Of a stretch of 64,000 bases of DNA, positions 1 to 7,934 are shown piece by piece. The notes below the pieces were generated by a model that ran no database searches, was not told where the DNA came from, and saw only the letters and a program-made list of their open reading frames with translations. Positions within the stretch are counted from its first letter, which is position 1. Each line of letters opens with the position of its first letter. The position numbers and the translations under genes are program-made. The DNA is from Deltaproteobacteria bacterium (GTDB lineage Bacteria > Myxococcota_A > Polyangia > Polyangiales > Houyiibacteriaceae). The stretch lies in NCBI GenBank assembly GCA_017644045.1, contig JAEPMI010000005.1:310001-374000 (forward strand), in the 5' to 3' direction.

Positions 1-599
1 GAGCGCATCTCGACCTCGACGGTCAGCTCGTGCGGGCCCGGGGCGGCGAACCCCTGATGGAGCTGGCGACCTTCGTCGCCCGGATCCTCGTCGCCGCGGT
101 GGACCGGATCTCCGTCGAGGCGAAGCACCATCCGCGACACGATCTGGTCGTCACCGGCGCGGTTCTCCACGCGCAGCCGAACCTGCGTCTCGAAGAGCTG
201 CCGCCCGAGCACGGCGATCCGCGAACGGACCTGCACCAGGTCGTCCATCAGCGTGGCCAGGTCGGAACGGAGGGGCGAGAGGTCGTCGAGCGGTACCTCT
301 TCCTCGGCGGGAGGCTCCTCGGCGGGCTCGACGGGCGCGACCTCGCCGTCGACGGGCACCTCGGCCTCTTCACCGCCTTCGGCGGGTGCGGCGGCGGCGG
401 GGTTCTCTTCGGCGCCGCCGTCCGGCGACGCCCCTTCTTCCACGCCGGCATCCGGCGTCTCCGTCTGCTCGGTCGGCTCCGGCTCCGGTCGGCGGCGACG
501 GCGGCGGCGGCGCTGGGCGTCGGCGACGTCCGCCAGCAGGATCACCAGGAGCAGCCCGGCGATCACGGTCACGAGAGTGCGAGTGAAGGAGCGGCTCAT
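1..599 (-). CDS. Secreted or membrane-anchored protein with low-complexity linker, 3' end outside window
   Basis: The reading frame opens with ATG at 599 and stays open to the left edge (199 codons seen), so it is partial. Residues 1-28 form a signal peptide or membrane anchor ending near ADVADAQ. An Arg-run then a Pro/Glu/Ala-rich linker follow (to about residue 105). Next comes a helical, coiled-coil-like stretch (PLRSDLATLMDDLVQVRSRI) and a more ordered domain with an RVENRAGDDQ segment. It starts 7 bp after the stop of the barrel gene at 607-1275, so the two are probably co-transcribed and may act together in the envelope. Ala/Pro-rich linkers like this one are prone to spurious lipoyl-enzyme annotations; I see no catalytic domain. 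Function unknown. Confidence 0.75.
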   Translation of the reverse strand, partial: MSRSFTRTLVTVIAGLLLVILLADVADAQRRRRRRRRPEPEPTEQTETPDAGVEEGASPDGGAEENPAAAAPAEGGEEAEVPVDGEVAPVEPAEEPPAEEEVPLDDLSPLRSDLATLMDDLVQVRSRIAVLGRQLFETQVRLRVENRAGDDQIVSRMVLRLDGDPVHRGDEDPGDEGRQLHQGFAAPGPHELTVEVEMR

Positions 600-606
600 G
601 GGATCC

Positions 607-1275
607 TCAGGGGGTGAAGGGCATGAAGATCGAGAGGCCGAGGGTGGCCGAGATGTTGTTCACGATCCGCGACTCGCCGAGGATCTCCTGCTGCAGCACC
701 TGATCACGCACGTCCATCCGGATGGCGAACCACTGGCCGAAGTAGAGCTTCATCCCGAAGCCGCCGCTGATCGTCAGACCCCGCGAGGTCTGGTTGTCCG
801 TGACGCCACCGCCGATGGCGATGTTGAAGTCGAAGCGGCTGATGGTGCCGCCGAACCAGCGGACCTTGCCGTAGGCGAGCGACCAGACCAGGTGGCCCTG
901 GTAGACGAAGATCGGGTTGTCGACTTCGAAGAGGACGATGCCGCGATCGTTCTCGATGATCCGCACGAGCTCGGAGCGCGCCCGGCTGTAGGCGAACGAG
1001 AGCTCGAGGCCGATCGCTTCGCTGGCGTGAAAGGTGTAGGCGCCCTGAGCGAGGGCCCACGAGCTCAAGAGGTCGGCGGAGTAGACGCCGCCCATGACGC
1101 TCACCTCGTGGCGTAACGATTTGCGGAACAATCGCTCCTGTACGCCTCGATATCGACGCCGCGCGTTGAGCTCGTCGCGAATCGCTTCGTCGATGCACTG
1201 GGCCTCGGCCGTTCCGGTGGGGAGCACCGCCGCCGTCATCGACAGGGCGAGAGCCAGGAGGAGGGGGCGCGGCAT
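607..1275 (-). CDS. Outer-membrane beta-barrel protein, myxobacterial type
   Basis: 222 residues. A signal peptide (about residues 1-25, cleavage near GTAEAQ) is followed by a short charged helix rich in Arg (DELNARRRYRGVQ) and then alternating amphipathic strands ending in a terminal aromatic-containing strand (SIFMPFTP). This matches the small outer-membrane barrel family widespread in Myxococcota, some members of which belong to gliding-motility complexes. Nothing here shows a motility role directly. It is the promoter-proximal gene of a two-gene unit with the partial gene at 1-599. The family call is good; the function is open. Confidence 0.7.
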   Translation of the reverse strand: MPRPLLLALALSMTAAVLPTGTAEAQCIDEAIRDELNARRRYRGVQERLFRKSLRHEVSVMGGVYSADLLSSWALAQGAYTFHASEAIGLELSFAYSRARSELVRIIENDRGIVLFEVDNPIFVYQGHLVWSLAYGKVRWFGGTISRFDFNIAIGGGVTDNQTSRGLTISGGFGMKLYFGQWFAIRMDVRDQVLQQEILGESRIVNNISATLGLSIFMPFTP

Positions 1276-1323
1276 CGCTGGCGAGTCTCACAAGGGAGAG
1301 GGGCTCACGTCAACGACGACCGT

Positions 1324-2142
1324 TCACCCACAGAAGGTGGCGCCCTCGAATCGGTCGTTCGGAGCCACGCACTCTCCCGTCCCTTCGGGGCACTCGTCGC
1401 CCGACTCGCACGGGATCTGGCACTCGCCGTGGGCGACCCCGTGGAGGGAGCCCCCGAGAACGCAGGAGGTGCCCGGCCGACAGAGGGCCTCGCCACACGA
1501 TCCGTCCACGTAGCCGAGCGGCAGACACACCCCTCCATTGCCGCGGACGAACATGCACCCGAGGCCGAGCTCGCAGAACGGGGCGTCGAGCTGGCAGGTG
1601 GGCCGACAAACGCCGGGCAAACGCTCGGGGTAGCCACACACGGCGTTGTGCCCCAGCGGTCCGCCCGGCACGCAGCTCAGACCCTCGGCGCAGTGATCGG
1701 CGGCTTCGAGGTCGTTGCAGCCGCGCACGTCTCCGTCGCTTCGCACGTAGCAGAATTCTCCGGCCCCAGCGGTACCGGTCGGTCGCGCGTTCACGCGATC
1801 GTCGACCTCGCTGCGCGGCAAGCAGCGGCCGCTCAGGCGCTCGCACACCTGGTCGGCGGCGCAGTGCTCGGGTGCCGTGCAGCCCTCGACCCCATCGCAG
1901 CGAGGACCGAGACAGCCGGTCTGGTGGGTCAGCTCCACGCAGAGGTGCGACTGCGCGCGGGCGAGACCGTTGCCGCACTCGCAGACGGCGAGTCCATCCA
2001 CCATGTGACAGCGACCGCCAGGTCCACAGTCGGCTCCCTCGTCGCACGTCGGGGCGACCACGGTGGGCATGTCCACCGGCTGTCCGCTCCCGCACCCGAC
2101 GAGGAACCCGAGCGCTGCGACCCATGTCCCCCCACGAGACAT
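1324..2142 (-). CDS. Cysteine-rich lipoprotein
   Basis: 272 residues from ATG 2142; an alternative ATG at 2160 adds six residues. I prefer 2142 because a GGGAG sequence lies upstream and the signal peptide then starts at once (MSRGGTWVAALGFLVGC, lipobox LVGC). The mature part has more than 25 cysteines in short spacings resembling EGF or dickkopf-like modules (CDEGADCGPGGRC, CAPEHCAADQVC-like runs). This is typical of myxobacterial surface lipoproteins of unknown role. It begins 22 bp downstream of the cysteine synthase stop on the same strand and may be read through from it. Confidence 0.65.
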   Translation of the reverse strand: MSRGGTWVAALGFLVGCGSGQPVDMPTVVAPTCDEGADCGPGGRCHMVDGLAVCECGNGLARAQSHLCVELTHQTGCLGPRCDGVEGCTAPEHCAADQVCERLSGRCLPRSEVDDRVNARPTGTAGAGEFCYVRSDGDVRGCNDLEAADHCAEGLSCVPGGPLGHNAVCGYPERLPGVCRPTCQLDAPFCELGLGCMFVRGNGGVCLPLGYVDGSCGEALCRPGTSCVLGGSLHGVAHGECQIPCESGDECPEGTGECVAPNDRFEGATFCG

Positions 2143-2164
2143 CAGGCCGGCCACTCCCATGGGG

Positions 2165-3070
2165 TCAGGAGAAGTATCGCTCACCTCCGTCACAGAGGAT
2201 CGTGACCACACGCTGATCCGGATCCATGCGCCGCGCGACCTCTCGCGCCGCGTGCACGTTGGCTCCTGCCGAAGGGCCCACCAACAGCCCTTCCTCACGG
2301 GCGAGCCGTCGCGTCATCCGATCGGCCGCGAGGTCGGTCACCGTGACCACGTGATCGATGAGGTCGCGGTCGAGCACCTCCGGCACGAAGCCCGCGCCGA
2401 GTCCCTGGATGCCGTGGAGGCCCGGCCGACCGCCCGAGAGCACCGCGCTCGCCCGTGGCTCCACGGCGACCACGCGAATGGCGGGGTTCCGCTCCTTGAG
2501 CACGCGGCCGATGCCGGTGAGCGTTCCGCCGGTGCCGACGCCAGCGACGATCGCGTCGACCTTGCCGCCGGTGTCTTGCCAGATCTCCTCGGCGGTCGTG
2601 TCGGCGTGGATCTGGGGGTTGGCGGGGTTCTCGAACTGCCCGCAGACGAACGCCTTGCGCTGCTGGGCCATCTCTTCCGCGAGCTCGACGGCACCCGCCA
2701 TGCCGTCCTCGGCGGGCGTCAGCATCACCTCGGCGCCGTAGCTCTTGAGAATGTCCCGCCGCGCCTGGCTCATGTCCTCGGGCATGACGATCACGCACTT
2801 GTAGCCCCGCACGGCGCAGATCATCGCCAGGCTGATGCCGGTGTTGCCGCTCGTGGCCTCGACGACCACGGAGCCCTCGCCGAGCTCACCCTTCTCCTCG
2901 GCCGCGAGGATCATGGCCGTGGCCGCTCGATCCTTCACGCTGCCGGTGGGGTTCAGCGCCTCGTGCTTCGCGACGATCTCCGCGCCCCCCTCCTCGGCGA
3001 GGTTCGCCAGCCGGACCAACGGGGTGCGGCCGACGAGGGCCAGGACTCCATCCATGATGCGCTCGGTCAT
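2165..3070 (-). CDS. cysK: Cysteine synthase (O-acetylserine sulfhydrylase), PLP-dependent
   Basis: 301 residues, the usual length for CysK/CysM. It makes L-cysteine from O-acetylserine and sulfide in the cytoplasm. Seen in the sequence: the PLP lysine in GSVKDRAA (K46), the substrate loop TSGNTG (residues 74-79), the phosphate-binding GVGTGGT, and the late EEGLLVGPSAGAN motif. The longer frame to 3121 would start inside the divergent promoter region, so ATG 3070 (MTERIMDGVL) is chosen; MDGVL at 3055 is also possible. CysM cannot be excluded. A Cys-rich lipoprotein lies just downstream. Confidence 0.88.
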   Translation of the reverse strand: MTERIMDGVLALVGRTPLVRLANLAEEGGAEIVAKHEALNPTGSVKDRAATAMILAAEEKGELGEGSVVVEATSGNTGISLAMICAVRGYKCVIVMPEDMSQARRDILKSYGAEVMLTPAEDGMAGAVELAEEMAQQRKAFVCGQFENPANPQIHADTTAEEIWQDTGGKVDAIVAGVGTGGTLTGIGRVLKERNPAIRVVAVEPRASAVLSGGRPGLHGIQGLGAGFVPEVLDRDLIDHVVTVTDLAADRMTRRLAREEGLLVGPSAGANVHAAREVARRMDPDQRVVTILCDGGERYFS

Positions 3071-3151
3071 CGGCCGCGAGCATACACCTCCCGCCGAGTC
3101 CTGCACCCCATCGATGGGCATGCGGGCCCTGGCCTGCTATCGGTCCGTCCC

Positions 3152-4099
3152 ATGACCTTTCGTGCCCTCTCCGCATCGCTCGCGCTCGCCTGCCTCGTGG
3201 CCGCTGGCGCCTGCACCGTGAGCCTGAACGCCGAGGCGACCCTCTACGTGCGACCGCGCAGCTTCGTCCGCGTGACGAGCGCCTGCCCAGCACCGAAGTC
3301 GGATGACGGCGGCGCCGCGCAGCGTCCCGCACGCCCCGACGTCAACGCCATCTGGGTGAGCGGTCACTGGACCTGGGAGAGCGGCTGGGTCTGGGCCAGC
3401 GGTCGCTGGACCGTTCCCCGCCCGGGCTACACCTGGGAGCCGCCGGTCTGCACCGCGCGTGGTGGGAGCTTCCGCTTCTACCCGGGCTACTTCCGGGGTC
3501 GCCAGGAAGAGCCGCCGCCGGTCTACCGCGAGCCGGGCCACATTCGCGTGCACACCCCGTCGGACGAGGACGAGGAGCTTCCGCCGCGCGTCGTCGTGCG
3601 TCCGGGGACGACCCCGCCGACCGACACCGGCCCCGACATCGAGGTCCGCGGCCCGGAGAGCACCGCGAACACCACCGTCCGCACCTCGGACGACGACGAT
3701 CGGCCCGACTCCGAGGTCCAGGGCGGCGGAGACGACACCGCCACCGCGAACACCACCGTCCGCCCCGACTCCACCGCCCAGGGCAACCAGAGCACGTCGA
3801 ACACCACGGTCCTCCCCGACTCCACCGCCCAGGGCAACCAGAGCACGTCGAACACGACCGTCTCCGCCGGGCCGCTCGAGTGCAGCATCCGAGTCCGGCG
3901 CATCCCCCGCGGCGGCAACGTGCAGATCCAGGGTCGCGGCTTCACCGAGCGGGTGACGGTCATGATCTCGGGCAACACCGCGACGATCCGCCAGCGGACC
4001 GCGACCTCGATCAGCGCCGTCGCCAACCACGCCGGCGAGGTGAAGGTCATCCGCGGCGAAGACCAGGCGACCTGCGGTCGGATCAGCCTCATTCGCTGA
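3152..4099 (+). CDS. Lipoprotein with YXW-type repeat, tandem repeats and IPT-like C-terminus
   Basis: 315 residues. ATG 3152 gives a signal peptide with lipobox VAAGAC; the upstream open frame overlaps cysK antisense and is not real. Residues about 68-95 contain repeated W-x-W/G-x-W units (HWTWESGWVW, SGRWTVPRPGY), like the YXWGXW repeats of bacterial envelope proteins. A Pro/Asp/Thr-rich region follows with two exact 17-residue repeats (3749-3862). The C-terminal 75 residues (VQIQGRGFTERVTVMISG) resemble an IPT/TIG immunoglobulin-like fold. Probably an envelope or matrix protein; function unknown. Confidence 0.65.
   Translation: MTFRALSASLALACLVAAGACTVSLNAEATLYVRPRSFVRVTSACPAPKSDDGGAAQRPARPDVNAIWVSGHWTWESGWVWASGRWTVPRPGYTWEPPVCTARGGSFRFYPGYFRGRQEEPPPVYREPGHIRVHTPSDEDEELPPRVVVRPGTTPPTDTGPDIEVRGPESTANTTVRTSDDDDRPDSEVQGGGDDTATANTTVRPDSTAQGNQSTSNTTVLPDSTAQGNQSTSNTTVSAGPLECSIRVRRIPRGGNVQIQGRGFTERVTVMISGNTATIRQRTATSISAVANHAGEVKVIRGEDQATCGRISLIR
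3749..3862 (+). repeat. Tandem 51-bp coding repeat (two copies plus a partial)
   Basis: Two consecutive 51-bp units encode NTTV-R/L-PDSTAQGNQSTS, followed by a third NTTV start. Earlier looser copies (NTTVRTSDDDD and NTTVRPDS) suggest older rounds of expansion. The repeat lies in the low-complexity linker of the lipoprotein. Confidence 0.85.
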
Positions 4100-4141
4100 T
4101 CGCGCCTCGACACCTCGGGCGGCTGACGCCAGCATGACCTC

Positions 4142-5266
4142 ATGAGCTGGCCCAGCCGCGTCCACCGGGGCCCCGAATCGCTGCTCCTCGACGGGCCCCT
4201 CGCCGAGCGCATGTTCGACGCGCTCTGGGAGATGGACCCGCTGGGGGACGCCGCCGCCGAAGCGCTGGCTCGAGAGCCGCGCTGGATGGCGCGCCTCGGC
4301 GAGGGCCGGGCCGACATGCCCGCGGCGCTCCGCGGACTGCTCGACGCGGCGAGCGAGGTGCCGGAATGGGTCGACCGCGAGCGCGTGGATCGCGCCGGCT
4401 CGCTCCTCTTCCGCGCGGGCGTCGCCGGCGGCATCGTGCTCGGTGCCAAGTCGCTCATCGCCGGCTACTGCGCGCCCGCCGGCAACAAGCCGCTCGCGAT
4501 GACCGGCCAGCTCCGCGCGAAGGTCAGCCACCGGCTCGCCGAGACGAGCAAGTACGTGGTCTCGACCTGCACCCCCGGCTCGCTCTGGCCGGGCGAAGAG
4601 GGCTGGGAGATCACACTGCGCGTGCGGCTCATGCACGCGCACGTCCGGCGGCTGATCGAGCGCTCGGGCGACTGGCGACCAGACGAGTGGGGCGCGCCGA
4701 TCAACCAGCACGACATGGTCGCGACCAGCCTCCTCTTCTCGAGCGTCTTCGTGAAGGGTGTGCAGCAGCTGGGCGTCCGCGTCTCCCGCGCCGAGGCGGA
4801 CGACTTCGTCCACCTCTGGCGCTACGCGAGTTGGCTGATCGGCTGCCGGGCCGACCTGTTGCCGACGGACATGCACGACGCCGGCCGGCTGACGCGCCTG
4901 ATCCGCCGCACCCAAGGACCGCCCGACGACGATTCGCGGGCCCTGACCCACGCGCTCCTCGAGTCGCCACGCGCTTCGATCCAAGGCCAGCCGGCCGAGC
5001 TCCAGGTCGCGCTCGGTCACGGCTTCTGCCGGGCCATGCTCGGCGACGCGATCGCCGACGAGCTACAGATCGGTGGGCACAAGATCGCCGCGATGGTGCC
5101 GGTGCTTCGCACGATGGCGCGCCTGGCGCCGCGCCCCTCCCGCGAGCGCCTCGAGGCCGGCGGCCGGCGCTACTGGGAGCGCGCCATCGAGGACGGTCGC
5201 GCCGGTCAGCCGCTCGAGTTTCGACCGCCTCGCCAGCTCCTGAACGTGGTCACCGGCACGGCGTAG
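4142..5266 (+). CDS. MpaB / rubber-oxygenase family protein (DUF2236)
   Basis: 374 residues. It has the hallmarks of the MpaB/latex-clearing-protein superfamily of b-type haem oxygenases: VPEWVDRERVDRAG, LIAGYCAPAGNKPLAMTG, PGEEGWEITLRVRLMHAHVRR, GAPINQHDMVATSL, DDFVHLWRYASWLIG, and TQGPPDDDSRALT. The histidines in RLMHAHVRR and INQHDM are candidates for haem ligation or the active site. No signal peptide is visible, so it is probably cytoplasmic or membrane-associated, unlike secreted Lcp. Substrate unknown. It stands alone, 42 bp after the lipoprotein stop. Confidence 0.8.
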   Translation: MSWPSRVHRGPESLLLDGPLAERMFDALWEMDPLGDAAAEALAREPRWMARLGEGRADMPAALRGLLDAASEVPEWVDRERVDRAGSLLFRAGVAGGIVLGAKSLIAGYCAPAGNKPLAMTGQLRAKVSHRLAETSKYVVSTCTPGSLWPGEEGWEITLRVRLMHAHVRRLIERSGDWRPDEWGAPINQHDMVATSLLFSSVFVKGVQQLGVRVSRAEADDFVHLWRYASWLIGCRADLLPTDMHDAGRLTRLIRRTQGPPDDDSRALTHALLESPRASIQGQPAELQVALGHGFCRAMLGDAIADELQIGGHKIAAMVPVLRTMARLAPRPSRERLEAGGRRYWERAIEDGRAGQPLEFRPPRQLLNVVTGTA

Positions 5267-5303
5267 CGTTGCGCCCGGTCCGGTCACGCCTCATCAACAA
5301 CGG

Positions 5304-6362
5304 GTGGAGATCGCGGGCCGAACCATCCGGACGGTGCTCGCCCCGATGGAGGGCGTGAGTCACCCGACCTTCCGCGCGCTGATGGGCGCGCGAGGTGGGC
5401 TGGATCTCGTCTGCACCGAGTTCGTCCGGATCTCGCCCGCGCCGCTGAGCCCCAAGCACATGCGTCGGGCGGTCGAGTTCGCCGATGGCCCGGACGGCCA
5501 GCCGCTTCCGCTCTCCGTCCAGGTGATGGGCAACGACGCCGCGAAGATGGCCGAGGCCGCGGCGCTCGTGGCCGACGCCGGCGCGAGCGTGGTCGACGTG
5601 AACATGGGCTGTCCGATGCCGCGCGTCGTCCGGAAGGGCGTCGGCGCGGCGATGTTGAAAGACCCGGCGCTGCTCCGGGACGTGCTCGGTCAGATGCGCG
5701 AGAAGACGCCGGGGCTGCTCTCGGCGAAGATCCGAGCAGGCTTCGACGACGCCGCCAACGTCGTCCGGATCGCGCGCGTGGTGGAAGAGGCCGGCGCGGA
5801 CTTCATCGCGGTGCATCCGCGGCGTCGCTGCGACTTCTACGAAGGTGTCGCCGACTGGCGGATCGTACGAACGCTGGCTGACGAGCTGAGCATCCCCGTC
5901 ATCGGCAATGGTGACGTCTGGTATGCCGCCGACGCCCTGCGGATGGAGCGCGAGACCGGATGCGCCGCGGTGATGATCGGCCGACCGGCGATGCGCAATC
6001 CGTGGATCTTCCAGCAGATCGAAGACCTTCGCGCCGGTCGCGAGCCCTTCGCGCCGAGCGGCGACGATCTGCTCGCGTGGCTGCACGAGGTCTCCGCCAT
6101 CTACGCGCGGGTCTTCCACAAGAAGCGCGGTCCGATCGGCAAGCTCAAGGAGCTCGTCCGTTGGTTCGGTCGCGCGGTCGACGACGGCGGCGCGTTCCGA
6201 AGCGTCGCGCTCCGGGTGCACACCGTGGAGGCGCTGCATCGCGCCGCGGACGAGCACCTCACCGGTCTGCCGGCCGAGCGCATCGATCTGCAGGCTGATG
6301 GGCACCTCGGCCTCGAGCGATCCGGCTCCGCGCTCGCAGCGGTCCTCGCGCGTACGGCCTGA
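5304..6362 (+). CDS. dus: tRNA-dihydrouridine synthase
   Basis: 352 residues, GTG start at 5304 placing the FMN-binding APMEGVSHPTF motif near the N-terminus as in the Dus family. It reduces uridines in tRNA D-loops with FMN and NAD(P)H. Seen: SVQVMGNDAAKMAEAA, VDVNMGCPMPRVVRKG with the catalytic cysteine, SAKIRAGFDD, HPRRRCDFYEG (the usual HxRT region is altered to HPRRR), and IGNGDVW with the phosphate-binding RPAMRNPWIFQQI. A C-terminal helical tRNA-binding domain follows. The DusA/B/C subclass cannot be set from sequence alone. The gene stands alone after the MpaB-like gene. Confidence 0.9.
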   Translation: MEIAGRTIRTVLAPMEGVSHPTFRALMGARGGLDLVCTEFVRISPAPLSPKHMRRAVEFADGPDGQPLPLSVQVMGNDAAKMAEAAALVADAGASVVDVNMGCPMPRVVRKGVGAAMLKDPALLRDVLGQMREKTPGLLSAKIRAGFDDAANVVRIARVVEEAGADFIAVHPRRRCDFYEGVADWRIVRTLADELSIPVIGNGDVWYAADALRMERETGCAAVMIGRPAMRNPWIFQQIEDLRAGREPFAPSGDDLLAWLHEVSAIYARVFHKKRGPIGKLKELVRWFGRAVDDGGAFRSVALRVHTVEALHRAADEHLTGLPAERIDLQADGHLGLERSGSALAAVLARTA

Positions 6363-6507
6363 CGCTTCGTCGAGGCAGCGCTCCCGCGCGACAGCTTGTC
6401 GAACGCGAGCGCCGTTCGATCACCGGTTCGTCGCGAGCGCCGGCGAAACCGCCTCTCGGCACGCGCGCTGCAATGCCTCCGGCCGAGCGCGTCGCTGATG
6501 GCGCGCG

Positions 6508-6524
6508 AGGAGGAGGATCTCTTG
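6508..6524 (+). promoter_or_regulatory. Strong Shine-Dalgarno deciding a TTG start
   Basis: An AGGAGGAGG run at 6508-6516 sits 5 bp before TTG at 6522. The upstream ATG at 6498 has no such site and would add eight charged residues in front of the signal peptide. Confidence 0.6.
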
Positions 6525-7115
6525 CGAACGAACTGGATCGCGATCGTCTCGGTCGCCGTCGTCTCGGTGACCGCCAACCATGCCCATGCCCACGAGCTCG
6601 AGCTCGGCTTCGGCTATCCCCACGGTGTCGAGGTCGGCCTCGGCCTCGGAAGCGAGCGGGTCACCTTCACCGCCGGCATCGGCGCGAGCGGCGCGCTCTA
6701 CGAAGACCAACGCGGTGACCCGAGCTTCGCGGCCGCCGCGCTCTGGGTCCCGCTCGGGCTGAAGGCCTACCTCTCCGAGCCACGCGAGGGCCGGGTGGTG
6801 CCCACGCTCCGCGCTCGAATGCTGACCGGCATCGTCGGCTGGAGCGACACCTCGTCGAGCCAACGTGGGCTCATCCTGGGTGGGCTGGCCACCATCGGCG
6901 CCGCGTACCTGCCGACCGACGTCGTATCGATCGGCGTGGAGGCCGGCGGCTACTGGGAGGTGGTGCGCTGGCGCGAAGAGGGCGGACCGGCCTGGCGCGA
7001 TCGCTACTTCGGCGTGGTCGCCCGGGTCACGCTGGCGCTCCGCTTCGGTGCGGGTGCCGAGGAGAACGGAACCGAGAATGGCGCAGCCCTCGACGAGCCG
7101 AGCGCGCCGGACTAA
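6522..7115 (+). CDS. Outer-membrane beta-barrel protein, TTG start
   Basis: 197 residues from TTG 6522 (see the ribosome site just upstream). The start gives a clean signal peptide MRTNWIAIVSVAVVSVTA ending near NHAHA. The rest alternates short amphipathic strands with Gly turns (ELELGFGYPHGVEVGLGLG; RYFGVVARVTLALRFG), the pattern of an 8-stranded outer-membrane barrel. The last 20 residues are an acidic tail after the final strand. It ends 9 bp before the radical SAM gene on the same strand, probably a chance operon. Function unknown. Confidence 0.6.
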   Translation: MRTNWIAIVSVAVVSVTANHAHAHELELGFGYPHGVEVGLGLGSERVTFTAGIGASGALYEDQRGDPSFAAAALWVPLGLKAYLSEPREGRVVPTLRARMLTGIVGWSDTSSSQRGLILGGLATIGAAYLPTDVVSIGVEAGGYWEVVRWREEGGPAWRDRYFGVVARVTLALRFGAGAEENGTENGAALDEPSAPD

Positions 7116-7124
7116 CTCCAAGGC

Positions 7125-7934
7125 GTGCGCCTCGAGCTCATCGACGACGGTCCGGTGAACTCGCGCTTCCTCGTCCACCTGGACGACGGAGCGCGGGTCG
7201 AGGCCGTGCGCTATCGAGGCGACACGCTCTGCCTCTCGACGCAGGTCGGGTGTGCCGTCGGCTGCCCCTTCTGCGCCTCCGGCGCCAACGGGCTCGAGCG
7301 CCCGCTGACCGAGGACGAGCTCCGCTTCCAGGTCGACGCCGCCGAGGAGGCGGGCGGCCCACTCGAGCGCCTCACCCTCAGCGGCGTCGGCGAGCCGCTG
7401 CACGCCCATCGCGCGACCCGCCCCTTCATCGACTGGGCGCGCGAACGCGGCCTGCCCACCAGCCTGACCACGAGCGGCGGACCGACCGCCCGACTGCGTG
7501 AGTGGCTCCACGCACCGCACAACGGGCTGACCCTCTCCTGCCACGCCGGCACCGAGCCGACCCGGGCTCGACTGGTGCCTCGTGGTCCCTCGCTCGAAGA
7601 GCTCTTCGACACGCTCGCGGACGAACACCGGCGCATGACCAACAAGCGCAAGAAGAAGACCGCCCTCGCCTACCTCGTGCTCGCTGGCGAGAACGACTCC
7701 GACGCCGAGGTCGATGCGTTCGTGGAGCGCGCGCTCCCCCTCGGCTTCCGGGTGCACCTCTACGGCTACAACCCGGTCCCGACGAGCACCCACCGCGGCC
7801 CCGACGACGCGACCTTCGATCGCATCGAGGAGCGGATGCGCGCCGCCGGCGCCCGGGTGGTGCGCAGCTCACGCGCGCGCCGCCGCCCCAACGGGGGCTG
7901 CGGCACGCTCGTGGCGCTACGTCGCGCTCAGTAG
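7125..7934 (+). CDS. Radical SAM enzyme of the RlmN/Cfr methyltransferase superfamily lacking the N-terminal domain
   Basis: 269 residues, GTG start. The RlmN/Cfr core is complete: the [4Fe-4S] motif C43-AVG-C47-PF-C50 inside STQVGCAVGCPFC, the GVGEPLHA motif, LTLSCHAGTEPTRARLVP, LVLAGENDSDAEV and GYNPVP. Both methyl-carrying cysteines of the family appear conserved: C36 (seven residues before the cluster, as in E. coli RlmN C118) and C259 in NGGCGTL (RlmN C355 position). The roughly 90-residue N-terminal accessory domain that helps RlmN bind rRNA and tRNA is absent, and no in-frame upstream coding sequence supplies it. It may methylate adenosine in RNA with a different recognition mode; the target is unknown. 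Confidence 0.8.
   Translation: MRLELIDDGPVNSRFLVHLDDGARVEAVRYRGDTLCLSTQVGCAVGCPFCASGANGLERPLTEDELRFQVDAAEEAGGPLERLTLSGVGEPLHAHRATRPFIDWARERGLPTSLTTSGGPTARLREWLHAPHNGLTLSCHAGTEPTRARLVPRGPSLEELFDTLADEHRRMTNKRKKKTALAYLVLAGENDSDAEVDAFVERALPLGFRVHLYGYNPVPTSTHRGPDDATFDRIEERMRAAGARVVRSSRARRRPNGGCGTLVALRRAQ

Noticed and set aside
253-1116. Plus-strand 287-codon frame at the left edge
   Set aside because: It is the reverse strand of the partial secreted protein and the barrel gene; its composition is low-complexity Ser/Gly/Arg.
2063-3151. Upstream extension of the YXW lipoprotein frame
   Set aside because: Antisense to cysK; the lipoprotein signal at 3152 marks the true start.
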